Part shown: positions 8,233 through 17,369 of the stretch, piece by piece
Numbering within the stretch: the first letter of the stretch is position 1
Layout: every line of letters begins with the position of its first letter
Source: Planctomycetota bacterium
GTDB taxonomy: Bacteria > Planctomycetota > Phycisphaerae > UBA1845
Reading direction: 5' to 3'
Assembly: GCA_029558835.1 (NCBI GenBank)
Contig: JAKQDH010000121.1
Coordinates: forward strand, 1 to 64,000
DNA length: 64,000 bases
Made by a program: the position numbers and the translations under genes
Notes under the pieces: generated by a model
Seen by the model: only the letters and a program-made list of their open reading frames with translations
Told to the model about the DNA's origin: nothing
Databases searched by the model: none

Positions 8233-8951
8233 TCGCCCTTCTTTACGTTCGCAGGGACAATGCAAAGCTTGCCATCTGAAGCGTAGACTACATGCCGCTC
8301 GTCGCAGGACCAGCAGGCTATCGCCCCCCCCATGTACATGGCCTTGGGCAGGGTCACCACCCGGCCGACGCGGGTTCCGTCGGAACGCCTGAACAACTCG
8401 TGGTAGTACTGCCAACCGACTGTGTCCCCCACCCCCGAAAACGAGACCGGCGCAAGCCCGTTACGCCGCAGCCTCTTGGCCGAAAGCACCGCCACGTACC
8501 GCCCGGACGGCGATGTCCGCGCCGTCAGCACTTTGGCACCGCCCGTCGTCAGGGCTCGGCCTTGAAACGTCAGGGTATGGGTCCGGTAGTCGAACACCAA
8601 CGGGTCGATCGCCCCCTGCGTCGCCGAGTCGCAGATTGCTCCCGTCGCTGCCGTCCACGCCGCAGCCCCCACGGGCTCCAACCGGTCTGCTCCGGGCTCA
8701 TAGCGGTAGATCACGCGGTCGGTCGGCGCGCTGCCCGCGGCGTCGGGCGAGCGCCTTTCCGCCTCCGTCAAGGTGCGAAGCAGCAGGTCGGTGCTGTCGG
8801 GTGCGGAACTGCGGAGCAGGAGCCGCGACGCACCCTCCCAATCCGGGGTGTCATAGACCTGCAGATCCGGAGGGCGCTGCCTGCAACTCGCGCCCAGCAA
8901 CAGCCCGCCCAGGCTCAGCAAGACCGTCGCCAGGATGTCTCGGAACGCCAT
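8229..8951 (-). CDS. Tandem lipoprotein, copy 3 (proximal to the lipase)
   Basis: A 240-residue paralogue with signal segment MAFRDILATVLLSLGGLLLG and lipobox LLLGASC. It retains YDTPDWEGA, TSPSGRYVAVLSAKR, LFRRSDGTRVGRVV, CWSCDERHVVYASDGKLCIV. It immediately follows the intact lipase gene (stop at 8956, five bases between). This position suggests it occupies the ancestral site, with copies 2 and 1 generated by tandem duplication of the unit. Function unknown, as for the other copies. Confidence 0.8.
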   Translation of the reverse strand: MAFRDILATVLLSLGGLLLGASCRQRPPDLQVYDTPDWEGASRLLLRSSAPDSTDLLLRTLTEAERRSPDAAGSAPTDRVIYRYEPGADRLEPVGAAAWTAATGAICDSATQGAIDPLVFDYRTHTLTFQGRALTTGGAKVLTARTSPSGRYVAVLSAKRLRRNGLAPVSFSGVGDTVGWQYYHELFRRSDGTRVGRVVTLPKAMYMGGAIACWSCDERHVVYASDGKLCIVPANVKKGE

Positions 8952-8955
8952 GATT

Positions 8956-10602
8956 TCACCTCGGTTTCAGGTCGCCATTGGCGCGCTCGACGTTGACCAA
9001 CCACGGACTGACCGTCGCGGCCACACCGGCGTCGGCGACATTCGCGTGGTTTCGCCCGGCGGCACCGAGGAATGTGAACGTGTTGGTCACCCGCGGCTGG
9101 AGACTGCCCAACCCGACCCCGCTCGGGACCGTCACGAGTGTGTCGTTGCCCAGTGGAACCGGGTTGGGCACGCCCGTCATCGTGGCCACCGTGATCGAGC
9201 CCACGCCTATGTTGACGCGCCGGAAGCTCAGGGTTACCGCCGACGTGTTCCGCAAGACCTGATACAACGTGTCGACGATCTCCCGCGAGAGAAGGACACT
9301 CTGGGAGTGGATGATGGCCAACGCAATACTCTCGGCCCGCAGGGCGGCATACTCGTCCGTCCCGTAGTAATCAATCATCGCGTTGCCGTTGGTATCCGCG
9401 TCGGCCGCGACCGTGTTATACACGATGTCGCCGGGCAGCCTCCCGATGTTGCCCCGATTGAACGCGGCACAGACATTGGTACGCAGGTCCGGCCTGCCAG
9501 GGTCGGGGCGCGTCAGGTAGGCCAAGGCGTTCGCCATGCCCGGAAGACCGTCGAATTCGACGTAGGTGGCCAGCACTGCGGCGCTTCGGTGGGTCTCGGC
9601 GACGTCAGCCAGGACGCTGCCGTTATGGGGCGTGCTCAATGTGGTATAAGATAGAATCTTGAACGTGTTCCGATGGGCCGGATAGTATCGATCGAGGAAC
9701 TCGCGCGTGTCGAGGCCGCCCTTGCTGTGGCAGACCAGGTGGACGCTGTCCACGCCGAACTGACGCACGATCGGCGGGATTTGGGTGCTGAGCCGGCCGC
9801 CGTTGTCCATCCGGGCGGCGGTCGGCAGGTCGATCGTGTTGTTCCAGAGCAGGAACTGGGCGTCGAGACCCGTTGTGAAGCCCCGCCGCGCGAAGAAGCC
9901 GCCGTCCGACTCATTCCCGTGAATCAGGATGACCGGCGACATGCACTGGATCTCAATTGTGACCCAATCGATGGCCGTACACCACCGCTCCTCGGGAAAG
10001 TTGGCGGTGTCGATGTCGATTCTGATTATATTGTCACGCGGGATGGGTGGGTCGCCTCCCGTGCCGGGCGCCTCGGGAAACAAGACAAACTGGATCGGCA
10101 CCCTAAACGAGTTCAACCGCCACTGGTTGTTAACGCCCTGGAGAAACTCACTGTTCTCGTGATCGAGCATGTTCATCGGGACGCCGTTGAAGCTCGCGCG
10201 GTCGCGCTCGCAAGGCGGTGTGGAATAAGGGAGGCAGTCGTAGTCAACGTCCGACACTGGCATGCTGATGACAGCATAGCGCGAGATCAAACCGCGCGCG
10301 ATGAGCTCCTCGGCGTGGACCAGACGTCCGTCAGGGTAGGTCGGCCCAAGGTAGCGGGTGGTCTGACAGGTGATGATAAGCGGTCCTTGGCTGCGGAACA
10401 AGCACTCGGTATCGAGACCGGAGCCCGCGTCGACGACGAAGGTTCGGTCGTCACGCGTGGGAGCCGGGAAGGGAGATGAACCCCGTCCGTCCCATTCCGG
10501 AGGTGGGTCGTCAACGTCATTCGCCTGCGCCGGGCAGACCCAGAGCAAGTTGGTGAGCAGCAGCCCGCCGAGCCAGAGCTTCAACACGCTGCACGCCTTC
10601 AT
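8956..10602 (-). CDS. Secreted alpha/beta-hydrolase, lipase-like
   Basis: A 548-residue predicted exported hydrolase. The ATG at 10602 is chosen because it has an AGGAGG ribosome site at good spacing and opens a signal peptide (MKACSVLKLWLGGLLLTNLL, then a likely cleavage after PAQA). The core shows the lipase oxyanion-strand signature SPVILIHGNESDGG and the nucleophile elbow VHLVCHSKGGLDTREFLDRY, with Ser293 as probable nucleophile, then TTLSTPHNGS, a combination typical of PGAP1/LipA-type esterases. An Asp/Asn turn (DTNGNAMIDYYG) may bind calcium. The catalytic Asp and His cannot be assigned with certainty. It is the first gene of a minus-strand cluster with three lipoproteins and a large secreted protein, suggesting extracellular lipid or ester degradation. 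Confidence 0.82.
   Translation of the reverse strand: MKACSVLKLWLGGLLLTNLLWVCPAQANDVDDPPPEWDGRGSSPFPAPTRDDRTFVVDAGSGLDTECLFRSQGPLIITCQTTRYLGPTYPDGRLVHAEELIARGLISRYAVISMPVSDVDYDCLPYSTPPCERDRASFNGVPMNMLDHENSEFLQGVNNQWRLNSFRVPIQFVLFPEAPGTGGDPPIPRDNIIRIDIDTANFPEERWCTAIDWVTIEIQCMSPVILIHGNESDGGFFARRGFTTGLDAQFLLWNNTIDLPTAARMDNGGRLSTQIPPIVRQFGVDSVHLVCHSKGGLDTREFLDRYYPAHRNTFKILSYTTLSTPHNGSVLADVAETHRSAAVLATYVEFDGLPGMANALAYLTRPDPGRPDLRTNVCAAFNRGNIGRLPGDIVYNTVAADADTNGNAMIDYYGTDEYAALRAESIALAIIHSQSVLLSREIVDTLYQVLRNTSAVTLSFRRVNIGVGSITVATMTGVPNPVPLGNDTLVTVPSGVGLGSLQPRVTNTFTFLGAAGRNHANVADAGVAATVSPWLVNVERANGDLKPR
8957..8962 (-). promoter_or_regulatory. Ribosome binding site inside the end of the lipase gene, duplicated with the unit
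   Basis: GAGGTG (minus strand), five bases before the ATG of lipoprotein copy 3, overlaps the last codons and TGA of the lipase. Identical copies at 8054-8059 and 7139-7144 precede the other lipoproteins. This explains why each duplicated unit carries the lipase tail. Confidence 0.7.
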
Positions 10603-11364
10603 GATCTTCCTCCTTAGTCTCGACGATCGTCGTGCCGCCGCCACCGCCAGCGCGATCATTCTAATCCGAGTTGCCCTCTTCGTCCGCGCCTCCACACACC
10701 CGACTTGCCGGAACTTACACACTTTACGGAAGCGTCTCTTGGCATCCTATAGCCTGCCCTTCCCTCGCGTCAAACTCCGCGGGGAGGCGTGCCTCAATCG
10801 GGGGTTGGCGGGGGGATTGGTGGTTCAGGCTACCCGACCAGAACCGGCATGCGGTGGCCGAGGATGCCCCATGAGGCGGAGCACGGTGAGCACACTCCGT
10901 GGTCACAACTCTCGGGCGCGGCGCAACTTGTGGTCGCCGGGACGCACGGAACATATAGTTGACCGTGCGCAACCGTGCGACAATCGGGGTATCGCTGCCC
11001 CGCGTGGGCTGAAACCCCGTATGTGCTTAGCATCTGGTGGGCGGTGGGTAAGCGTGCTTGTGCTCCGCCCGGCGTGTTCGCTTCCCCTACCCTCACCCCA
11101 GCCCCTCTCCCTACGAGGGAGAGGGGTTCCTGGTCGCAGGCCCACCCACAGTGGGCGAAGGGACGGCGGCGACGCTAAACACATCCGACGCCCGCGGCTC
11201 GCCTGCGTCGCGGAATCGCACACGGTCGCTTCTGCACGCCCCACAGGCCGGACGCGGACCACGGCGGGTGGAACCCGGCCCGCACCATGTGAACCGCGGC
11301 GGGTGGAACCCGCACTACGCTGGGACCGCGGCGGGTGGAACCCGGCCTGCGGTGAGGCTGCCCG
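10603..11364. other. Non-coding region with repeats upstream of the lipase operon
   Basis: No supported gene in 762 bases. It should hold the promoter of the lipase operon (minus strand, just above 10602), but no clear -35/-10 pair was recognised. It contains a CTCTCCC/GGGAGAG hairpin at 11084-11126 and three copies of a GGCGGGTGGAACCCG element at 11259-11346, adjacent to the 3' end of the thioredoxin-TPR gene. Confidence 0.55.
11259..11346. repeat. Three copies of GGCGGGTGGAACCCG element
   Basis: GGCGGGTGGAACCCG occurs three times at ~33-bp spacing (near 11263, 11298 and 11330), two of them preceded by ACCGC. Each is a small palindrome (GCGGGT-GGA-ACCCGC in the middle copy). They lie directly downstream of the stop codon of the minus-strand gene at 11365. 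Confidence 0.75.
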
Positions 11365-12828
11365 TCAGTGTTTGGCTGCCTGAAAGCGTTCGATCGTCTC
11401 TTGCAGGGACGGCTTGACCCGGTCGTTGGGGCAGAGTTCGAGGGCCTGCTTCTCCAGAGCGATGGCTTCCTCGACGGCGCCGGTCTCGAACTTCGCCAGC
11501 GCGAGCGTGTCCAGGAACATCCAGTTCTTCCCGCCGGAGACCTCGTGGCAGCGCTGGGCGGCCGACAGGGCCAGCTCGTTGAACTTGCCCTGGAACGGCG
11601 GTTCGGTAAGCAGCGTCCAGGCCGCCTCGTTAAGCAGGCCGGCGTCCTCCGCCGCCTTCTTGAGCAGCTCGGCGGCGGCGGCTTTCGCGGGCTCCGTCTT
11701 GCCCATGTCGGCCAGCAGGCGCACCTTCGCCCAGAGCCGGCGCGGCTCTTGCGGCTCGGCCGTGATCGCGCGGTCGAGTGCCTCCAGAGCCACGTCGCCG
11801 TAGCGCGTCCGATGCATCTCCGAACCGAGCACGTCGGCCATCTGCGTCAGTGCCGGCGCGTCGGTCTTGCAGATTTCGAGGGTGGCCAGCACCCAGGCGC
11901 GGGCCTCGTCCTGTTGACCGGAGGCACTCAGAGCTCCGAAGTGCGCCAAGCGGGCGTCGATGTCGTTGGGGGCGAGGTCGGTCGCGCGTTTCGCGGCCTG
12001 GGCGGCCAGCTTCACGAACTCGGGATGGTTCTCGACGCCGAGCAACTGGTCGGCAAGGCCGGCCAATGCCTTGGGCTTGTCAGTGAAGCGCGACAGGGCC
12101 TCGCGGGCGATGCCCAGGGCCTGCTCGGGTTGGTTGAGCCCCTCCAGGCAAGCGACGATCTTGAAGTGCCACGGCTCGGTCAGCTCCGGGTTGAGCGCGA
12201 GCAGCGTGTCCGCGTGCTTCATCACGTCTTCCCATTTGGCACTGAACAACGCCGTTTGCAGATCGCGCTCCGCGCGGCGAAGCTGCTTGGCCCGCTGGAC
12301 GTCGTACTTGCCGGCCAGCAACTGAGTGAGCGTCTCTTCCAGGTCGCCCGCGGGGTGCCCGATCCAGGCGATGCGCCCCTCCTTGTCGATGACGAACGCC
12401 GTCGGAATACCACCCTCGCCCGCGGCATCCATGTAGGCTTTGGAGGTGCGGTCCTCCTTCTCATACCCGATTGTGTAGGCGAGCTTGTCCCCCTGCTTCT
12501 GCACGAAGGCCTCGACTTTCTCCAGCGTGTTGTCAGGGTCTTCGGTGGTCAGGCCGATGATGGTGACGCCCGCGGGTCCGAACTTGCGTTGCAGCTCGGT
12601 CAGGTGAGGCACGGCCGCCAAGCACGGGGAGCACCACGTCGCCCAGAACTCGACGACCACCACGGACTTGCCCTTGACGGCCGCGAGGTCGACCGGTTGA
12701 CCCTTGACCCACTTGTCCACTTGCAGAGCCGGGGCCGGATCACCGATGTCCAACGTTGCCGGCGCGGTCTGTCCGAAGGCTGCTCCTGCGCCCACCAGGA
12801 CCAGGCCTGCCCATAGTGCGTGTCTCAT
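11365..12828 (-). CDS. Exported thioredoxin-like (TlpA/ResA type) protein with C-terminal TPR region
   Basis: A 487-residue protein with a signal peptide (about 1-19, cleaving near AAFGQ). A redoxin domain (about 25-160) carries the active site FWATWCSPC (residues 61-69, CSPC dithiol) and the cis-Pro region GIPTAFVIDKEGRIAWIGHP. The rest is helical and TPR-like (about 180-487), with repeated alpha-hairpins such as AEPQEPRRLWAKVRLLADMG. TlpA/ResA proteins act outside the membrane as thiol oxidoreductases, for example in cytochrome c maturation; the TPR half suggests a protein-interaction role. The ATG at 12828 has AGGAG seven bases upstream and starts a clear signal peptide; the frame remains open further upstream without similarity. 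A paralogue lies immediately upstream on the same strand. Confidence 0.88.
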   Translation of the reverse strand: MRHALWAGLVLVGAGAAFGQTAPATLDIGDPAPALQVDKWVKGQPVDLAAVKGKSVVVVEFWATWCSPCLAAVPHLTELQRKFGPAGVTIIGLTTEDPDNTLEKVEAFVQKQGDKLAYTIGYEKEDRTSKAYMDAAGEGGIPTAFVIDKEGRIAWIGHPAGDLEETLTQLLAGKYDVQRAKQLRRAERDLQTALFSAKWEDVMKHADTLLALNPELTEPWHFKIVACLEGLNQPEQALGIAREALSRFTDKPKALAGLADQLLGVENHPEFVKLAAQAAKRATDLAPNDIDARLAHFGALSASGQQDEARAWVLATLEICKTDAPALTQMADVLGSEMHRTRYGDVALEALDRAITAEPQEPRRLWAKVRLLADMGKTEPAKAAAAELLKKAAEDAGLLNEAAWTLLTEPPFQGKFNELALSAAQRCHEVSGGKNWMFLDTLALAKFETGAVEEAIALEKQALELCPNDRVKPSLQETIERFQAAKH

Positions 12829-13048
12829 GCAGTTACTCCTGACTACCATTAACGTTGAGTCGTTTGCCTTTGCGGAAGTTGCCCCCGCGGGTCCAGCGAA
12901 GCAGCAGTGTCCGCCCCCGGGAGCTTGTCTAGGAAGTAGCGTCGGCCCGAGGGGGCCGACATGGAGGTCTCCCCACCTGCTGCAACGGGCTGCGGGCCGG
13001 CGAACGCACCGGTATGTCCGTGGCGGAAGGAGCTTCTTCAGCAGGTTC

Positions 13049-14548
13049 CTACGGCTGCTTGTCCTTCTCAAACTCCTGCGCGCGTGCTTCGAGGGCCTTC
13101 TTCTGTTCCTCGTCCTGGCACAGCTCCACGGCCTTCTTGAACATTTCCAGGGCTTCGGCGGTGGCCCCGTGGCGGAGCTTCGCCACGGCCAGAGTCAGCA
13201 CGTACTCCCAGTTGGTGCCGCCGGACAGCTCGTGGCAGCGCTGAGCGGCCTCCAGGGCCAGCTCTTTGTAGCGGTCTCCGAGGAGCGGATCGGCAAGCAA
13301 CTCGGAGGCGAACGCGTTCAGGCTGACCGGATCGGTCTGGGCCTTATTGAGGAACTCGCGTCCCACGGCGCGGACGTCGCGGGGCTCCTTGGCGCCGCGG
13401 GCCATGATGAAGAACTTCGACTGCACGTAGCCGGCGTCCGTGGGGCGGGCCTTGATTGCGTCGTTGACCGCACGCAGCGCCAAATCCGTATACTGCCCGC
13501 CGGCCAGACCGGCCAGCGTGGTCGCGAACCCGTGCAGGTCGGGCGGTCTGCCCGCCAGCGTCTTGAGCAGCTTCGCCCCGAAGCGGGCGATTTCCGTGTC
13601 GTTCCGCTGCGCCGCCAGGGCCTGGATGTATACCAGGCTCGCGCTGTAGTCGTTCGGGTTGACCTTGAGGGCATCCTGGGCCGCGCGCGTGGCGAGCTTG
13701 TTGAAGCTGGCGCCGTAGTTGCCCCTCAGCAGCGTCGTGGCCAGCGATTGCAGCGACGTGGCATCGCCCTGGAACTGCGCGATGGCCTTCTCCGCCACAC
13801 CCAGGGCGGTCTCGCGGGTCGACTCGTATTGCAGGTACGCGAGCAGCTTCAACTCCCACGTGTCCACCTGCTTGGGGCTGCGCTCGAGCAGCTTGTCGAT
13901 CTCAGCTACCTGGGCGGCGAGTTTCTCTTCATCGACCTTCCGACGTTCACTCCCGGACTGAGGGGCCCGAGGATTGGCGATCTGCAGCAGTTGCGTGCGG
14001 AGCACGGCCGCCTGCCGGGCGGTGTCCACGTCATAGGTACCAGCCAGGACGGCCGGCAGCACCGCGTCCAGCGCAAACGGCGAGCCGATCCACGCGACGC
14101 GTCCCGAACGATCCACCACGAAGGCCGTCGGGATGCCATCCTGTCCGGCGGCGCGCATGTAGGCGTCGTACGTCCGCCCGTCTTTGTCAAACGCAACCGC
14201 GTAGGCCATCTGGTCGCCCTGCCGCTGCACGAACGACCTGACCGCGTCCAGCTTGTTGCGGTCGTCCTGCTTGGTCACGCCGACGATCACGAGCCCCTGC
14301 GCGGCGTATTGCGTCTGGAGGCGTGTCAGATGCGGGATGCTCGCCCGGCAAGGACCGCACCACGTCGCCCAGAACTCCAGCACCAGCACGCCGCGCCCCT
14401 GCAGCATGGGCACGTCCACCGCCTCCCCCTTGAGCCACGTGTCAAGCTGGAAACGCGGAGCCGCGTCGCCGATCGTCAAGTCAGCCCCCGCCAGCGGGGC
14501 GAACAAGCACACTGCCAAGGCAAACACCGGCCCGGAAGTCCGCTTCAT
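13049..14548 (-). CDS. Exported thioredoxin-like protein with C-terminal TPR region (paralogue)
   Basis: A 499-residue paralogue of the preceding thioredoxin-TPR protein with the same layout. The signal peptide covers about 1-21, the redoxin domain carries FWATWCGPC (WCGPC at 63-67), GIPTAFVVDRSGRVAWIGSP supplies the cis-Pro region, and the ~330-residue C-terminal half is helical and TPR-like. The CGPC dithiol is the classic thioredoxin sequence, unlike CSPC in the neighbour, so the two may differ in redox potential. GGAGG precedes the ATG by about ten bases. The 220-bp spacer to the downstream paralogue contains no gene. The pair probably arose by tandem duplication. Confidence 0.87.
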   Translation of the reverse strand: MKRTSGPVFALAVCLFAPLAGADLTIGDAAPRFQLDTWLKGEAVDVPMLQGRGVLVLEFWATWCGPCRASIPHLTRLQTQYAAQGLVIVGVTKQDDRNKLDAVRSFVQRQGDQMAYAVAFDKDGRTYDAYMRAAGQDGIPTAFVVDRSGRVAWIGSPFALDAVLPAVLAGTYDVDTARQAAVLRTQLLQIANPRAPQSGSERRKVDEEKLAAQVAEIDKLLERSPKQVDTWELKLLAYLQYESTRETALGVAEKAIAQFQGDATSLQSLATTLLRGNYGASFNKLATRAAQDALKVNPNDYSASLVYIQALAAQRNDTEIARFGAKLLKTLAGRPPDLHGFATTLAGLAGGQYTDLALRAVNDAIKARPTDAGYVQSKFFIMARGAKEPRDVRAVGREFLNKAQTDPVSLNAFASELLADPLLGDRYKELALEAAQRCHELSGGTNWEYVLTLAVAKLRHGATAEALEMFKKAVELCQDEEQKKALEARAQEFEKDKQP

Positions 14549-15737
14549 CGTTACATCCTCCGCGCCCGGTGCCGACGGCAGGTTCCGCGACCGATGCGTC
14601 CCGCCCCGGACACCCGGGTGAAACGAACCCGATCTCCGACTCCACTTTCATCATACCCTCTGCCGCCGGGTTTCACCACTGCACCAAGACGGGTCTCGGG
14701 GCGTTCTGCGAGCGGTGTGCCACGCCGCCGCGAAAGGGGGGGCTGGGGCGTCCGCTCTGAGATTTGAGATATCAAATCTCGCCACGCCCCCGCGATAGGG
14801 GTTCCGGGGGGAGCGGACGGCGGCGGCAGCGACCGCCCGGCGGGAGCGGCGGCGGGCATGAATCGGCCCCTCTCCCGCATCGGGGGCTTCCGCGCCCGGC
14901 GTGGGCTACGCCCCCATCGACCGCGGGCGAGCTCGGACGCCAAGTTCACGGCGTTGGGTGCCCTGCTTTCCCGCGACCGCGGTCGCGGGTAACCATGCCT
15001 CTGCGGACGCAGCACATGCCCACCCCCGCCTGCGGCGGGTGAGGGCATGGCACCCACGCTAAAACGTACTCTCCCCCGGCGAGAGAGGCAGGGGTCTGGA
15101 GCTGCAGCGCGGGGCTGATGCCGACCCCTCTCCCCCGGGGAGAGGGGCAGGGGTGAGGGCCGCGGAGGCGGGTGCATGCTTACGACTCGGAGGCAAGGTT
15201 GCCCGCGACTCCTCCGGAGGGGACGCCGCGGCCACGACACGCGCGGCGATGGATCGTCAGTCGCGGCGACGTGGGGGCTGCCGCTCCTCGGAGGTGCCGG
15301 CGGCTGCTGCTACGCTCGCCTGCCGGACTCCGCCTGATCCGCGGTGTACCGGCAGGTGGGCGTTCAACGAACCCCATCTTGCGGGTCGTGCGGGCAGCGC
15401 CCTGATCGCCCGGGAGCCGAAGGTCGCCGGATCGCCGGCGTGCGGGAGGTTGCCGGTAGCCCGTCGTGCAGGAGATGCCCACGGATTGCCCGCGTGCGGG
15501 AGGTTGGCGAATCGCCCGCGTGCCGGGCGGGGTCGGTCCTCCCCGGCCGGGGCCGGTCTAGACCGCCGGGGCTTGCCCGGGGTCGTGGGTGGATTAGAAT
15601 GCTGCCGGTGGTGAGGACGTGGCCGGCCGGGGCGGCGACCCCGGCGGGCGTCGGGTGCTACGGCCACGCCCGCGAGGGTGGGTCGGTCCTGCACCCCAGC
15701 CGCAGAGGCCGACGCTGCCCAGCGGCGAAGCCCGAAA
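14549..15737. other. 1.2-kb non-coding region rich in palindromes, upstream of tRNA-Arg
   Basis: No supported gene; open frames here lack ribosome sites and recognisable domains. It contains an inverted repeat with 9-bp arms GAGATTTGA/TCAAATCTC (14759-14780), a perfect 20-bp palindrome (CCCGCGACCG and its complement, 14970-14989), an imperfect hairpin with CATGCCCACC.../...GAGGGCATG arms (15015-15049), and two CTCTCCC/GGGAGAG hairpins (15069-15095 degenerate, 15125-15159). The repeat CGTGCGGGAGGTTG occurs twice around 15440-15510. The tRNA promoter should lie just upstream of 15738. Confidence 0.55.
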
Positions 15738-17116
<1,379 letters not shown>

Positions 17117-17120
<4 letters not shown>

Positions 17121-17338
17121 ACGTCACCTCCCCTTTGCTTTCGTCGGGGCAAGCGTACCAGCGTCAGCCGGTAGCCGAGTGTTGCGGCCAGCCTCTCGGC
17201 CGACGCGAGAGACAACCCCCGCTCGCCGGACAGCAGCCGCGACAAGGCGGATTGCTCGATACCACCGTCAACCGACAGCCGGTATCGAGTCCGCCCGTCC
17301 GCTTGGATCAGCTTCCGAAGATCGTCCAGTAGGTTCAT
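17117..17338 (-). CDS. Small XRE-family helix-turn-helix regulator
   Basis: A 73-residue protein that is almost entirely one HTH_3/XRE domain: a recognition region IEQSALSRLLSGERGLSLAS followed by AERLAATLGYRL and a basic tail (RLPRRKQRGG). Such proteins repress or time integrase and replication genes in small elements. The ATG at 17338 is chosen because upstream residues in the same frame lack similarity and overlap the end of the prim-pol gene; a start at 17356 is possible. Its TGA overlaps the integrase ATG, so the two are probably translated together. It lies 31 bp after the prim-pol stop. Confidence 0.8.
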
Positions 17339-17369
17339 GCCGGTACCATACCCCATTGCTTGCCGCGCG

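Larger units (their letters stand above)
6330..9060 (-). repeat. Tandem duplication array of a ~0.9-kb unit (three lipoprotein copies)
   Basis: Three copies of a unit lie in tandem. Each contains the last ~30 codons of the lipase gene, a full lipoprotein gene, and the first ~25 codons (signal peptide) of the large secreted protein gene. Unit boundaries are near 9060, 8155 and 7241, giving lengths of about 905 and 914 bp. In the inner copies the signal-peptide start (MKAMGSSRGPRLTLAVGV near 7310) is joined directly to the lipase tail, so both inner copies share the same chimeric junction. Confidence 0.85.

Noticed and set aside
11259-11346. Three short repeats considered as a mini CRISPR array
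   Set aside because: The repeats are only ~15 bp, there are three, and no cas gene is nearby.
10370-11383. Plus-strand frame of 337 codons across the lipase start and the intergenic repeats
   Set aside because: Antisense to the lipase at one end and repeats at the other; no coding features.
14551-15240. Minus-strand frame of 229 codons in the repeat-rich spacer
   Set aside because: Composed of the palindromic repeats, Pro/Arg-rich, no domain or ribosome site.
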